Positions 17,654 through 25,187 of a stretch of DNA of 64,000 bases are shown in pieces. This stretch comes from Orrella dioscoreae (GTDB lineage Bacteria > Pseudomonadota > Gammaproteobacteria > Burkholderiales > Burkholderiaceae_B): the NCBI RefSeq assembly GCF_900089455.2, contig NZ_LT907988.1:1178001-1242000 (forward strand). The letters run 5' to 3'. The notes under the pieces were generated by a model. It did no database searches. It was not told the origin of the DNA and saw only the letters and a program-made list of their open reading frames with translations. Both the position numbers and the translations under genes were made by a program. Within the stretch, counting starts at the first letter, position 1; each line of letters starts with the position of its first letter.

Positions 17654-18595
17654 TCAAGCGGCGGAGCCGGGGCGGGGCCGCCGCGCAGCGGGCTTGACGG
17701 TGGCGTCGCCGGCGCCGAAAAGCGTCTCCAGGTGGCGCACGAACGTGCGCACCTTGGGCGACAGGAAACGGCGGTGCGGATACACCGCCTGCACGCGCAC
17801 GCCGCGGGTGCTGTAGTCGGCCAGCAGGGGCACGAGCCGGCCCGCCTCGATGTCGGCGTCGACGATGAAGCCGGGCTGCAGGATGACGCCGCGCCCGGCC
17901 ACGGCGGCCGCGCGCAGCACGTCGCCGTTGTTCGCGCGCAGCTTGCCGTCCACGCGCACGCTGTGCACCTGGCCGTCCTTCTCGAACTGCCAGTCGCGGC
18001 CCTGGCTCGCGTAGTGGTAGTTCAGGCATTCATGCTGGCGCAGGTCGTCGGGATGGCGCGGCGTGCCGTGGCGCGCCAGATAGGCGGGCGCCGCGCACAG
18101 GCGCATGCGCTGCTCCGACAGGGGGCGGGCCACCAGCGAGGAGTCTGCCGGCGTACCCAGGCGCAGCGCCAGGTCGAAGCCTTCTTCCACCAGGTCGACG
18201 GTGCGGTCGCTGAGCTCCAGGTCGATCGCGACGTCGGGATATTGCGCCATGTAGGCCGAGATGGCGGGCCCCAGGTGCAGGATGCCGAAGGTGAAGGGTG
18301 CGCTCACGCGCAAGAGGCCGCTGGGCCGCTGGCCCTTCTCCTGCAAGGTCAGTTCCAGTTCGGACATCTCGGCCAGGATGGGCTGGATGCGTTCCTGGAA
18401 GGCACGCCCCGCGTCGGTCAGGCTGAGCTTGCGCGTGGTGCGGTTCAGGAGCCGCACGCCGTACTTCTGTTCCAGGAAGGCGATCTGGCGGGTGACGGCG
18501 GACCGGGCCAGGTCCAGGCGCTCGGCGGCTGCCGCGAACGACCCCAGTTCCACCACCTTGGCGAACGTCTGCATCGCGGCGTGGGTGTCCACCAT
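17654..18595 (-). CDS. LysR family transcriptional regulator
   Basis: 313 residues from the ATG at 18595. The helix-turn-helix region is 'VVELGSFAAAAERLDLARSA' plus 'VTRQIAFLEQKYGVRLLNRT', followed by an effector domain with 'GRPSG'-type 'QRPSGLLRVSAPFTFG'. It is of the CrgA/DsdC-like subgroup common in Burkholderiales, with a basic tail 'KPAARRPRPG'. It is divergent from a DoxX gene 125 bases away, which is its most likely target. Confidence 0.93.
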   Translation of the reverse strand: MVDTHAAMQTFAKVVELGSFAAAAERLDLARSAVTRQIAFLEQKYGVRLLNRTTRKLSLTDAGRAFQERIQPILAEMSELELTLQEKGQRPSGLLRVSAPFTFGILHLGPAISAYMAQYPDVAIDLELSDRTVDLVEEGFDLALRLGTPADSSLVARPLSEQRMRLCAAPAYLARHGTPRHPDDLRQHECLNYHYASQGRDWQFEKDGQVHSVRVDGKLRANNGDVLRAAAVAGRGVILQPGFIVDADIEAGRLVPLLADYSTRGVRVQAVYPHRRFLSPKVRTFVRHLETLFGAGDATVKPAARRPRPGSAA

Positions 18596-18610
18596 TGTTC
18601 TCCTAATCGG

Positions 18611-18620
18611 AATAATTATT
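18611..18620. promoter_or_regulatory. AT-rich palindrome in the LysR-DoxX divergent region
   Basis: AATAATTATT is a perfect 10-bp palindrome in otherwise GC-rich DNA, 16 bases upstream of the LysR start codon. It is a candidate LysR site for autoregulation and DoxX control. Confidence 0.4.
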
Positions 18621-18720
18621 TGCCATTCTGCATGTTTATGTTTGTTTGTGGAACCACCAAAATGCCGCTCCATGGATGTCCGAATCCGGACGTCATCCCG
18701 ATTTCTTTCCGGAGCCCTTC

Positions 18721-19125
18721 ATGATCGACCCCCGTACCGCCCCTTACGCCGCGCTGGTCCTGCGCCTGGCGCTGGGCATCATGTACCTGGCCCATGGCCT
18801 GACCAAGCTGCTGGTCTTCACGCTGCCGGGCACCGCCGGTTTCTTCGCCAAGGTCGGCTTTCCCGGCTGGCTGGCCTATCCGGTCACCTTCTTCGAAATC
18901 ATCGGCGGCGCGCTGCTGATCCTGGGCGTGCTGCCGCGCTGGATCGCCGCCGTGGCGACGGTGCAGCTGCTGGCCGCGGCCACGGTGCACTTCGGCAATG
19001 GCTGGGGCTTCGGCAACCCCGGCGGCGGCTGGGAATACCCGGTGTTCCTGGCGGCGGCCTCGGCTGCGCTGGCCCTGCTGGGTGACGGCAAGCCGGCGCT
19101 GTTCCCGAGCAAGCGCAAGGGGTAG
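18721..19125 (+). CDS. DoxX family inner-membrane protein
   Basis: 134 residues with four hydrophobic segments. Family marks are 'LVLRLALGIMYLAHGLTKLL', 'GFFAKVGFPGWLAYPVTFFE' and 'GGALLILGVLPRWIA'. DoxX proteins act in membrane redox balance or with thiosulfate:quinone-type partners; the role here is open. It is divergent from its probable LysR regulator and ends in a strong terminator. Confidence 0.9.
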   Translation: MIDPRTAPYAALVLRLALGIMYLAHGLTKLLVFTLPGTAGFFAKVGFPGWLAYPVTFFEIIGGALLILGVLPRWIAAVATVQLLAAATVHFGNGWGFGNPGGGWEYPVFLAAASAALALLGDGKPALFPSKRKG

Positions 19126-19159
19126 GCGCCGCTGGTGTGCCGGTGTTGGAAAGTGAAGA

Positions 19160-19191
19160 GGCCGCGTCCGTGAAACGACGCGGCCTTTTTT
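19160..19191 (+). terminator. Terminator of the DoxX gene
   Basis: GGCCGCGTC, loop CGTGAAAC, GACGCGGCC, then TTTTTT. The end touches the stop codon of the convergent gene at 19191. Confidence 0.9.
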
Positions 19192-19778
19192 CATGGCGTG
19201 GTCTGGCGCAGGAAACCCAGTGCTTGCGGGATGTCCTGGGCGGCGCGGTGCTGCAGCGGTGCAGGGGCATCGGGGCCGCCGCCCAGTTGCCAGGGGCCGG
19301 GGCCGGCCGTGCCCTCCATGGCGTCCAGCAGGCTCAGGCCCTGGGCATCGCGCAGATCCGGCAGCAGGCTCGCGAGTTCACGGTCTTCGATGCGGCCTGG
19401 CCCATGTTCGGTGCAGGCATAGACATGGCCGTCGTCATCCAGTATCCAGCGGGAAACCTGCGCCACCCGCAGTCCCGTGTGGGTCCACAGCCCCTTGCCA
19501 TCCGCGCCGCGCCGCAGGATGTAGGGCGCGGCATCCAGCCGCACGTAGGCCCGCTGCGGACCGTTCTGGACGTACCAGGCGCCGCGCTCGTCGTGGGTGT
19601 AGTGGCGATGCAGGAAATCCAGCATGCCCGCGTGGGTGATGGGCTCGCCCGCGCCGCCTTGCGCGCTGTCACCGTCGGGATGCAGGCGCAGCCGTCCCCG
19701 CGCATCCAGCGACAGCCAGCCGTGCGCGTGCGGCACGTCGGGCCAGCGCGCCATGGCGGCCAGCACGTTCTCGTCCAT
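19191..19778 (-). CDS. Conserved DUF2946-like hypothetical protein
   Basis: 195 residues from the ATG at 19778 (210 if an upstream in-frame start at 19823 is used). The start 'MDENVLAAMARWPDVPHAHG' followed by 'WLSLDARGR', then 'FLHRHYTHDERGAWYVQNGP' and 'QRAYVRLDAAPYILR', recalls a betaproteobacterial family I know as DUF2946/DUF2944; I am unsure of the number. No signal peptide or membrane segment. Function unknown. Confidence 0.7.
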   Translation of the reverse strand: MDENVLAAMARWPDVPHAHGWLSLDARGRLRLHPDGDSAQGGAGEPITHAGMLDFLHRHYTHDERGAWYVQNGPQRAYVRLDAAPYILRRGADGKGLWTHTGLRVAQVSRWILDDDGHVYACTEHGPGRIEDRELASLLPDLRDAQGLSLLDAMEGTAGPGPWQLGGGPDAPAPLQHRAAQDIPQALGFLRQTTP

Positions 19779-19923
19779 GCGCGGGCCTGGGGAGGAGGGC
19801 GTTGCGGGGGGGTCCATGCGCACTAGGCTACCGCATCCAGCTGCGTTCGTCCGATAATGGACCGCAAGGTTGCCACGCGGCGCGTCGGCGCGGCAGCCAT
19901 GCGGAACCCCTGACGCTGGAGCC

Positions 19924-19929
19924 TATACT
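19924..19929 (+). promoter_or_regulatory. TATACT -10 box just before a start codon
   Basis: TATACT is followed by GAACC and then the ATG of the 70-residue gene. Transcription from this box would begin at or within a base or two of the ATG, which suggests a leaderless message. No clear -35 is seen. Confidence 0.4.
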
Positions 19930-19934
19930 GAACC

Positions 19935-20147
19935 ATGGAAAAGATCCCGCACGACATCAAGGCAGGCTACTACTGGTACACCATCGACGGTGATCCTCCC
20001 ACCATCATGCACGTGCATGACAATGGCACGGGCACGCTGATGGGCACGGACTTCAAGGTGGCCGCCATCGACATCGCCGGCATGGTGCAAAAGGGCGAGA
20101 CCTTCATCTGGATCGAGCCGCCGCCCGTGGCAGAAAAGGCGCTGTAA
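19935..20147 (+). CDS. Small conserved-looking hypothetical protein
   Basis: 70 residues: 'MEKIPHDIKAGYYWYTIDGD' then 'PPTIMHVHDNGTGTLMGTDF' and 'GETFIWIEPPPVAEKAL'. It is aromatic and acidic, and looks like a small all-beta protein. No family is recognised. The composition matches neighbouring genes, and its stop is 4 bases before the dehydrogenase start, so co-transcription is likely. No ribosome site precedes it at normal spacing. Confidence 0.65.
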   Translation: MEKIPHDIKAGYYWYTIDGDPPTIMHVHDNGTGTLMGTDFKVAAIDIAGMVQKGETFIWIEPPPVAEKAL

Positions 20148-20151
20148 GGCC

Positions 20152-21141
20152 ATGGCGGATGCCGTTTCCCGGGCCGTGGGCGCCAAGCCGCGGCTCTTCG
20201 TCACGTTTTCCCTGCCGCCCGAAGTGCGGGCGGTGATCGCCGATTCCTTCGACGCGCACTATGCCGAGGCGCCTGGCGCCCTGGCGCGCCCGGGCACCGA
20301 ACCCGCCCTGGCAGCGTGCGAGCTGGTGCTCGTCACCGCCACCGATACGCTGGATGCCGCCGCCGTGGCGGCGCTGCCCGCCAGCGTGCGCGCGGTGGCC
20401 ACCTATTCTGTCGGCCACGAGCATATCGACCTGGCCGCCGCGCGGGCGCGGGGGCTGGCCATCTATCACACGCCCGACGTGCTGTCGGAAGCCTGCGCCG
20501 AAGTCGGCCTGTTGCTGCTGCTGGGCGCCGCCAGGCGCGCCACCGAGAGCATCGCGCTGGTGCGCGGCGGCGGCTGGCAGGGCTGGACGCCCTTGCAATT
20601 GAACGGCTGGGGCCTGACGGGCAAGCGCCTGGGCGTGGTCGGCATGGGCCGCATCGGCCGCGAGATCGCCACGCGGGCGCGCGCTTTCGGCATGGACATC
20701 CACTACTACAACCGCTCGCGCCTGGCGCCCGAGCTGGAAGCGGGTGCGCGGTATCACGCCAGCGCGGAAAGCCTGCTGCCCGTGTCGCAGTTCCTGATGC
20801 TGGCGTGTCCGGCGACGGCCGATACCATCGGCTTCCTGAACGCGGCGCGCATCGCGCAGTTGCCGCGCGGGGCCATCGTCGGCAACATCGCGCGCGGCAG
20901 CCTGGTGGTGGATGAAGACCTCGTCGCCGCCTTGAAGACAGGGCAGGTGGCCGCGGCGGGGCTGGATGTGTTCAACCACGAACCCGATATCCATCCGGCC
21001 TATTTCGATCTGCCCAATTGCTTCATGCTGCCGCATGTCGGCAGCGCCACCATCGAGACGCGGGTGGAGATGGGCAGGCTGGTCATCGACAGCCTGCAGG
21101 CGTTCCTGCGGGGCGAGCCTCGGGGCAATCGCCTGGCCTGA
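20152..21141 (+). CDS. D-isomer specific 2-hydroxyacid dehydrogenase (glyoxylate/hydroxypyruvate reductase type)
   Basis: 329 residues. The NAD(P)-binding motif is 'RLGVVGMGRIGREIATRARA'. Catalytic residues are an Arg in 'GNIARGSLVVDED', a Glu in 'GLDVFNHEPDIHP' and a His in 'MLPHVGSATIETR'. 'ATYSVGHEHIDLAAARARG' is the substrate-domain start. The family reduces glyoxylate, hydroxypyruvate or 2-ketogluconate; the exact substrate cannot be read from the sequence. It follows the 70-residue gene closely and ends in a terminator. Confidence 0.93.
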   Translation: MADAVSRAVGAKPRLFVTFSLPPEVRAVIADSFDAHYAEAPGALARPGTEPALAACELVLVTATDTLDAAAVAALPASVRAVATYSVGHEHIDLAAARARGLAIYHTPDVLSEACAEVGLLLLLGAARRATESIALVRGGGWQGWTPLQLNGWGLTGKRLGVVGMGRIGREIATRARAFGMDIHYYNRSRLAPELEAGARYHASAESLLPVSQFLMLACPATADTIGFLNAARIAQLPRGAIVGNIARGSLVVDEDLVAALKTGQVAAAGLDVFNHEPDIHPAYFDLPNCFMLPHVGSATIETRVEMGRLVIDSLQAFLRGEPRGNRLA

Positions 21142-21155
21142 GAGGTGGCAGCGAC

Positions 21156-21185
21156 AAAAAAAGGGATGCCACGGCATCCCTTTTT
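21156..21185 (+). terminator. Bidirectional terminator
   Basis: AAAAAAAGGGATGCC, loop ACG, GCATCCCTTTTT. It serves the dehydrogenase and, in reverse, the convergent gene ending at 21205. Confidence 0.9.
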
Positions 21186-21204
21186 CATGGCGTGCGCGAG
21201 CGCG

Positions 21205-21612
21205 TCAGTGCGTGCTGTCGCCGCTCGTCTGCTGCACGTTCTGCAGGCGCGCCTGCGACTCCAGGATGCGCTGCTCCAGGTGCGGCGAGGTCTGCAGCGC
21301 CACGTACGATGAGTCATCGCCGTTCTCGTCGGGTTCCGAGTGGATGCGCAGCGTGATCGACTGGCCGTCGAACGCTTCGGGCAGGGCCTTGCGGTCGATG
21401 TATTGCTGCAGCAGCGCGTCCACGGCGGCTTGCGTCGAGGGCAGGGCGGCTTCCATGTCGGGCTGGCCTTGCAGCGTCAGTTCGATCACGCGGCCGAGGT
21501 CCCAGGTGAAGAACACCAGCGCGTTCTCGCCGTGGCAATCGGGATGCAGGTAACCCCACTGCGAGGCAGGCGCGTTGCCGGGCGGGGTGGCGTGTCCGGT
21601 AGAGGTCGTCAT
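21205..21612 (-). CDS. Hypothetical protein
   Basis: 135 residues from the ATG at 21612. It reads 'QWGYLHPDCHGENALVFFTW' then 'DLGRVIELTLQGQPDMEAAL', with an acidic, helical C-terminus 'SPHLEQRILESQARLQNVQQ'. No family is recognised, and it has no membrane segment. Codon use matches the neighbours and it ends at a shared terminator, so I consider it real. Confidence 0.65.
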   Translation of the reverse strand: MTTSTGHATPPGNAPASQWGYLHPDCHGENALVFFTWDLGRVIELTLQGQPDMEAALPSTQAAVDALLQQYIDRKALPEAFDGQSITLRIHSEPDENGDDSSYVALQTSPHLEQRILESQARLQNVQQTSGDSTH

Positions 21613-21943
21613 GGAAGAGAGTCCTGTTCGCGACAGGAGCGCGAAGCGCTCGACTGGCGGCTTGATGGTCGTGGGCGGCATCGGTGTCGGGCCGGTGCGC
21701 GCAGGAATGTCGGCGTGTCTTGCCGCGCTGGGTAAGCGCGTGGCGGTTGCCGCGCGGCGCTTTTCGGGCCAGGCGGCGAGGCCGGTCTCCAGACCGGCCG
21801 AGGATTATAGCGGCAGGCTGGCACGCGCCCGGATCCTGGTTTGAGGGGGAAGCAGGGCGAGAGTTCACCGGCGCTGTGCGCCAGGCATGAAAACGTCATG
21901 GGCGCCCGGGCGCTTCATGTCGAGAAATCCCCTCGCGGCCCAG

Positions 21944-21974
21944 GAAAAAGAAAAGGCCCGCAACGCTGCGAGCC
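21944..21974 (-). terminator. Terminator of tRNA-Cys
   Basis: On the minus strand GGCTCGCA, loop GCGT, TGCGGGCC is followed by TTTTCTTTTT. The stem contains one G-T pair. Confidence 0.8.
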
Positions 21975-21984
21975 TTGAATCTGT

Positions 21985-22058
21985 TGGAGGCGCAAGCCGG
22001 AATCGAACCGACGTACACGGATTTGCAATCCGCTGCATAACCACTCTGCCATTGCGCC
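21985..22058 (-). tRNA. tRNA-Cys (anticodon GCA)
   Basis: 74 bases on the minus strand with a 7-bp acceptor stem (GGCGCAA / TTGCGCC), discriminator T and an encoded CCA. The anticodon loop ATTGCAAAT gives GCA. The T-arm loop is GTTCGATTC. D arm 'GGCAGAGTGGTTATGC' is normal. Single gene with its own promoter and terminator. Confidence 0.97.
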
Positions 22059-22120
22059 GTGGGCTTTGCCCGGCGCCGCGCACATCGCTGTGGGGGCTGG
22101 TGGCAAATACCAAGCCCGCT

Positions 22121-22150
22121 ATTCTATGACAAATCGTGGGGTCTTGCCAG
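22121..22150 (-). promoter_or_regulatory. Promoter of tRNA-Cys
   Basis: On the minus strand CTGGCA, an 18-base spacer and TAGAAT, followed by AGCGGGCTT. The sequence TAGAATAGCGG also occurs at the tRNA-Gly promoter. The GC-rich stretch after the -10 fits a stringent-control discriminator (inference). Confidence 0.6.
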
Positions 22151-22211
22151 CGGCAAGCCGCCAGTGTGGGGTGGCCGAGACGCTCGTCCCGCTGGCCGCC
22201 ACCCCTGCAGC

Positions 22212-23381
22212 TCAGCCCTCGCCCAGCTCCCGCATCACCGCGTACAGCTTGGCCTTGGCCTCGAAGCCCACGCCCGGCACGTCGGGCAGGCCCACATAGC
22301 CGTCTTCCACGCGGATGCCGTCGGCGAAACCGCCGAAAGGCTGGAACACGTCCGGATAGGACTCGTTGCCGCCCAGGTGCAGGCCGGCCGCGATGTTCAG
22401 CGACATCTGGTGGCCGCCGTGCGGCACCACGCGGCGGCTGGACCAGCCCATGTCCTTCATGACGTCCAGCGTGCGCAGGTATTCCACCAGGCCGTAGGAC
22501 AGCGCGCAGTCGAACTGCAGGAAGTCCTTCTCGGGGAGCATGCCGCCATAGCGCAGCAGGTTGCGCGCGTCCTGGTGCGAGAACAGGTTTTCCCCGGTGG
22601 CCATGGGCAGGTCGTAATGGTTGGCCAGTTCGGCCTGCAGCGCGTAGTCCAGCGGATCGCCCGCCTCTTCGTACCAGAAGAGGTTGTAGGGCTTCAGCGC
22701 ACGGGCATAGGCAATGGCGGTGTCCTGGTCGAAGCGGCCGTTGGCGTCCACGGCCAGGCGCTGGCCGTCGCCCACCACTTCCAGCACGGCCTCGATGCGC
22801 GAGAGATCCTCTTCCAGCGATGCCGCGCCGATCTTCATCTTCACGACGCGATAGCCGCGGTCCAGGTAGCCGCGCATCTCGTCCTGCAACTGGCGGTGGT
22901 CCTTGCCGGGGTAGTAATAGCCGCCGGCGGCATAGACCCACACCTTGTCGTCGGCCACGCCGTCCAGGTAGCGCTCGGCCAGCAGCTTGTAGAGCGGCTT
23001 GCCTTCGATCTTGGCCACCGCATCCCACACCGCCATGTCGATGGTGCCCACCGCCACGGAACGCTCGCCGTGGCCGCCGGGCTTCTCGTTGCGCATCAGG
23101 GCCTTCCAGATGGCGAAGGGATCCAGGTTGTCGTGGTCCTGGTCGATCAGGCTGTCCGGCTCGGCCTCGGCCACGCGCGCCAGGAAGCGGTCGCGCATCA
23201 GCGCGCCCTGGCCGTAGCGGCCATTGGAGTTGAAGCCGTAGCCGATGACGGGCTTGCCGTCGCGGATCACGTCGGTGACCACGGCGACGACCGAGCAGGT
23301 CATCTTCGAGAAATCGATATAGGCGTTGGCGATGGGCGAGGCGATGGAGGCCGTCTTCTCGCGGATGTCCACGATGCGCAT
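22212..23381 (-). CDS. tarD: D(-)-tartrate dehydratase, enolase superfamily
   Basis: 389 residues, the same length as I recall for the characterised Bradyrhizobium enzyme. Active-site residues fit that enzyme with an offset of one: KMK with the catalytic Lys at 183, metal ligands D212 ('VDANG'), E238 ('WYEE') and E264 ('ATGEN'), D291 ('QFDCALS') and H321 ('VVPHGGHQ'). The N-terminal capping region 'ASPIANAYIDFSKM' and 'GYGFNSNGRYGQG' also match. It converts D-tartrate to oxaloacetate. A LysR gene lies divergent 108 bases away. No dedicated transporter gene is adjacent. Confidence 0.9.
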   Translation of the reverse strand: MRIVDIREKTASIASPIANAYIDFSKMTCSVVAVVTDVIRDGKPVIGYGFNSNGRYGQGALMRDRFLARVAEAEPDSLIDQDHDNLDPFAIWKALMRNEKPGGHGERSVAVGTIDMAVWDAVAKIEGKPLYKLLAERYLDGVADDKVWVYAAGGYYYPGKDHRQLQDEMRGYLDRGYRVVKMKIGAASLEEDLSRIEAVLEVVGDGQRLAVDANGRFDQDTAIAYARALKPYNLFWYEEAGDPLDYALQAELANHYDLPMATGENLFSHQDARNLLRYGGMLPEKDFLQFDCALSYGLVEYLRTLDVMKDMGWSSRRVVPHGGHQMSLNIAAGLHLGGNESYPDVFQPFGGFADGIRVEDGYVGLPDVPGVGFEAKAKLYAVMRELGEG

Positions 23382-23489
23382 GATGAGGTCCGTCTGGAAA
23401 GTGGGTCGGGAGGGCTCACCTTATCGCCGCGGTGGCAGGGCAGGCCAATGCTAAGATCGTCGCGCTTCATGCATGGACGGCATAGCCCT

Positions 23490-24362
23490 ATGGAATTGGC
23501 CTGGCTCGAAGACTTTTCCGCATTGGCCGAGAGCGGCAATTTCTCTCGCGCGGCCGAGTTGCGCCACGTGACGCAACCGGCGTTCAGCCGCCGCATCCGC
23601 GCGCTGGAAACCTGGATGGGCACGCCGCTCTTCGCGCGCACCGCGCAGGGCGCGCAACTGACCGACGCCGGGCGGCACGTGCTGCCCGCCGCCCAGGAAA
23701 TGGTGCGGCGCCTGCACCAGTTGCGGCTGGATGCGCGCGAGGTGGCCGGCCGCGCCACGCGCACGCTGCACTTTGCCGCCACCCACTCCCTGTCCTTCAC
23801 CTTCTTCCCCGCCTGGATCCGCCAGGCCGAGCGCGGCGCGCCGCTGGAAGCCGTGCGCCTGCTGTCCGACAGCATGGCGGTCTGCGAGCAGATGCTGCTG
23901 CGTGGCCAGGCCCAGTTCCTGTTGTGCCACCAGCATCCGGGCGTGGGCTCGGCGTTGACGCAGGGCCTGTTCCGCAGCAAGGGGGTGGGGGCGGACGCCT
24001 TGTTGCCGCTGGCGGTGCCCGACGTGGCGCAGGCGATGCAGGCGGGCGGCGATGCGCCGTACCTGGCGTATTCGGCCGAGTCCGGCCTGGGCCGGATTGT
24101 CGACACCGTGCTGGGCCAGCGTCCGCCGCCGTGTCCGCTGGCGCCGGTCTTCCATTCGCATCTGGCCGCGGTGCTGATGTCGATGGTGCAGGAGGGCAAG
24201 GGCATGGCCTGGCTGCCCCGCAGCCTGGCGGGCGAGGACCTGTCGCGCGGCGTGCTGGCGCGCGGCCTGGATGCCGCCTGGGACATCCCGCTGGATATCT
24301 GCCTGGTGCGTCCGGCGCTGCCCATGAGCGATTTCGCCGAGGCGTTCTGGGAAAAGCTTTAA
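23490..24362 (+). CDS. LysR family regulator, probably of tarD
   Basis: 290 residues. The DNA-binding part is 'MELAWLEDFSALAESGNFSR' and 'AAELRHVTQPAFSRRIRALE', then 'TWMGTPLFARTAQGAQLTDA'. The effector domain contains 'FHSHLAAVLMSMVQEGKGMA', a feature of the subgroup that regulates adjacent divergent catabolic genes. The start at 23490 aligns with the family; there is an in-frame start 21 bases upstream. Likely activates D-tartrate use (inference from position). Confidence 0.92.
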   Translation: MELAWLEDFSALAESGNFSRAAELRHVTQPAFSRRIRALETWMGTPLFARTAQGAQLTDAGRHVLPAAQEMVRRLHQLRLDAREVAGRATRTLHFAATHSLSFTFFPAWIRQAERGAPLEAVRLLSDSMAVCEQMLLRGQAQFLLCHQHPGVGSALTQGLFRSKGVGADALLPLAVPDVAQAMQAGGDAPYLAYSAESGLGRIVDTVLGQRPPPCPLAPVFHSHLAAVLMSMVQEGKGMAWLPRSLAGEDLSRGVLARGLDAAWDIPLDICLVRPALPMSDFAEAFWEKL

Positions 24363-24395
24363 CACCCGGGTTCAATGCCTTGGCGCTGCGCGTCG

Positions 24396-24407
24396 TGTAG
24401 ACAATCT
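24396..24407. promoter_or_regulatory. GntR operator candidate, distal half
   Basis: TGTAGACAATCT matches, in inverted orientation and at 11 of 12 positions, the sequence AGATTGTCGACA at 24454-24465. Both flank the presumed promoter of the GntR-acnD-prpF operon. Confidence 0.5.
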
Positions 24408-24453
24408 GTGGATTTTTGGCGCGCAATGCGCTATTTTTCCGCTTGTGGCCATA

Positions 24454-24465
24454 AGATTGTCGACA
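24454..24465. promoter_or_regulatory. GntR operator candidate, proximal half
   Basis: AGATTGTCGACA contains the perfect palindrome TGTCGACA, close to FCD-type GntR sites (TTGTCGACAA-like). It ends 2 bases before the ATG at 24468, so a bound protein would block transcription or translation of its own gene. Confidence 0.55.
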
Positions 24466-24467
24466 CC

Positions 24468-25187
24468 ATGAACAAGATTCTGACCCTGCCGGTAGGCGAG
24501 GCGGCCGCCGTCGAAGGCGAGACGCGCTCGGAGCATGTCTTCCGGCAGATCCAGTCCGCGATCATCCGGGGCGAGATCGCGCCGGGCAGCAAGATCTCCG
24601 AGCCCGAGCTGGCGCGCGCCTATGGCATCAGCCGCGGGCCGCTGCGTGAAGCGCTGCATCGGCTGGAAGGGCAGAAGCTGCTGGTGCGCGTGCCGCACGT
24701 GGGCGCGCGCGTGGTGTCGCTCAGCCTGCAGGAGCTGTCCGAGCTTTACCAGATCCGCGAATCCCTGGAAGGCATGGCCTGCCGGCTGGCTGCCGAGCGC
24801 ATGCGGCCCGAAGAGGTCGAGGACGTGCGCGAGGTGCTGCGCGCGCACGAGCGCGACGAGGCCTTCCAGGCGGGGCTGGGCTATTACCAGCAGGAAGGGG
24901 ACTACGACTTCCACTATCGCATCGTGCAGGGCAGCGGCAACCAGATGCTGTTTCGCCTGCTGTGCGACGAGCTTTACCAACTGGCGCGCATGTACCGCAT
25001 CCAGTTCTCCACCACGCCGCAGCGTCCGCGGCAGGCCTACGCCGAGCACCATCGCATCCTGGACGCCATCGCCGAGCGCGATGGCGAGCTGGCCGAGATG
25101 CTGATGCGCAGGCACATCCGCGCTTCCCGTCACAACATCGAACAACAGATCGCGCAGGGCAACCTGCAGCGCAACGAGGCATCATGA
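24468..25187 (+). CDS. GntR family regulator, FCD subfamily
   Basis: 239 residues from the ATG at 24468. The winged helix contains 'IQSAIIRGEIAPGSKISEPE' and 'LARAYGISRGPLREALHRLE'. The FCD effector domain shows 'LYQIRESLEGMACRLAAERM', 'DYDFHYRIVQGSGNQMLFRL' and 'YAEHHRILDAIAERDGELAE', with the metal-binding Asp and His residues of the subfamily. It overlaps acnD by ATGA and so is the first gene of the operon it probably controls. Methylcitrate or a related acid is a likely effector (inference). Confidence 0.95.
   Translation: MNKILTLPVGEAAAVEGETRSEHVFRQIQSAIIRGEIAPGSKISEPELARAYGISRGPLREALHRLEGQKLLVRVPHVGARVVSLSLQELSELYQIRESLEGMACRLAAERMRPEEVEDVREVLRAHERDEAFQAGLGYYQQEGDYDFHYRIVQGSGNQMLFRLLCDELYQLARMYRIQFSTTPQRPRQAYAEHHRILDAIAERDGELAEMLMRRHIRASRHNIEQQIAQGNLQRNEAS

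Noticed and set aside
21985-22058. tRNA-Cys as an integration site of a mobile element
   Set aside because: No integrase, no direct repeat of the tRNA end and no change in base composition nearby.
22059-23489. Upstream extension of the LysR frame across the antisense of tarD
   Set aside because: The extension is antisense to a well-supported enzyme gene and the LysR domain begins at 23490.
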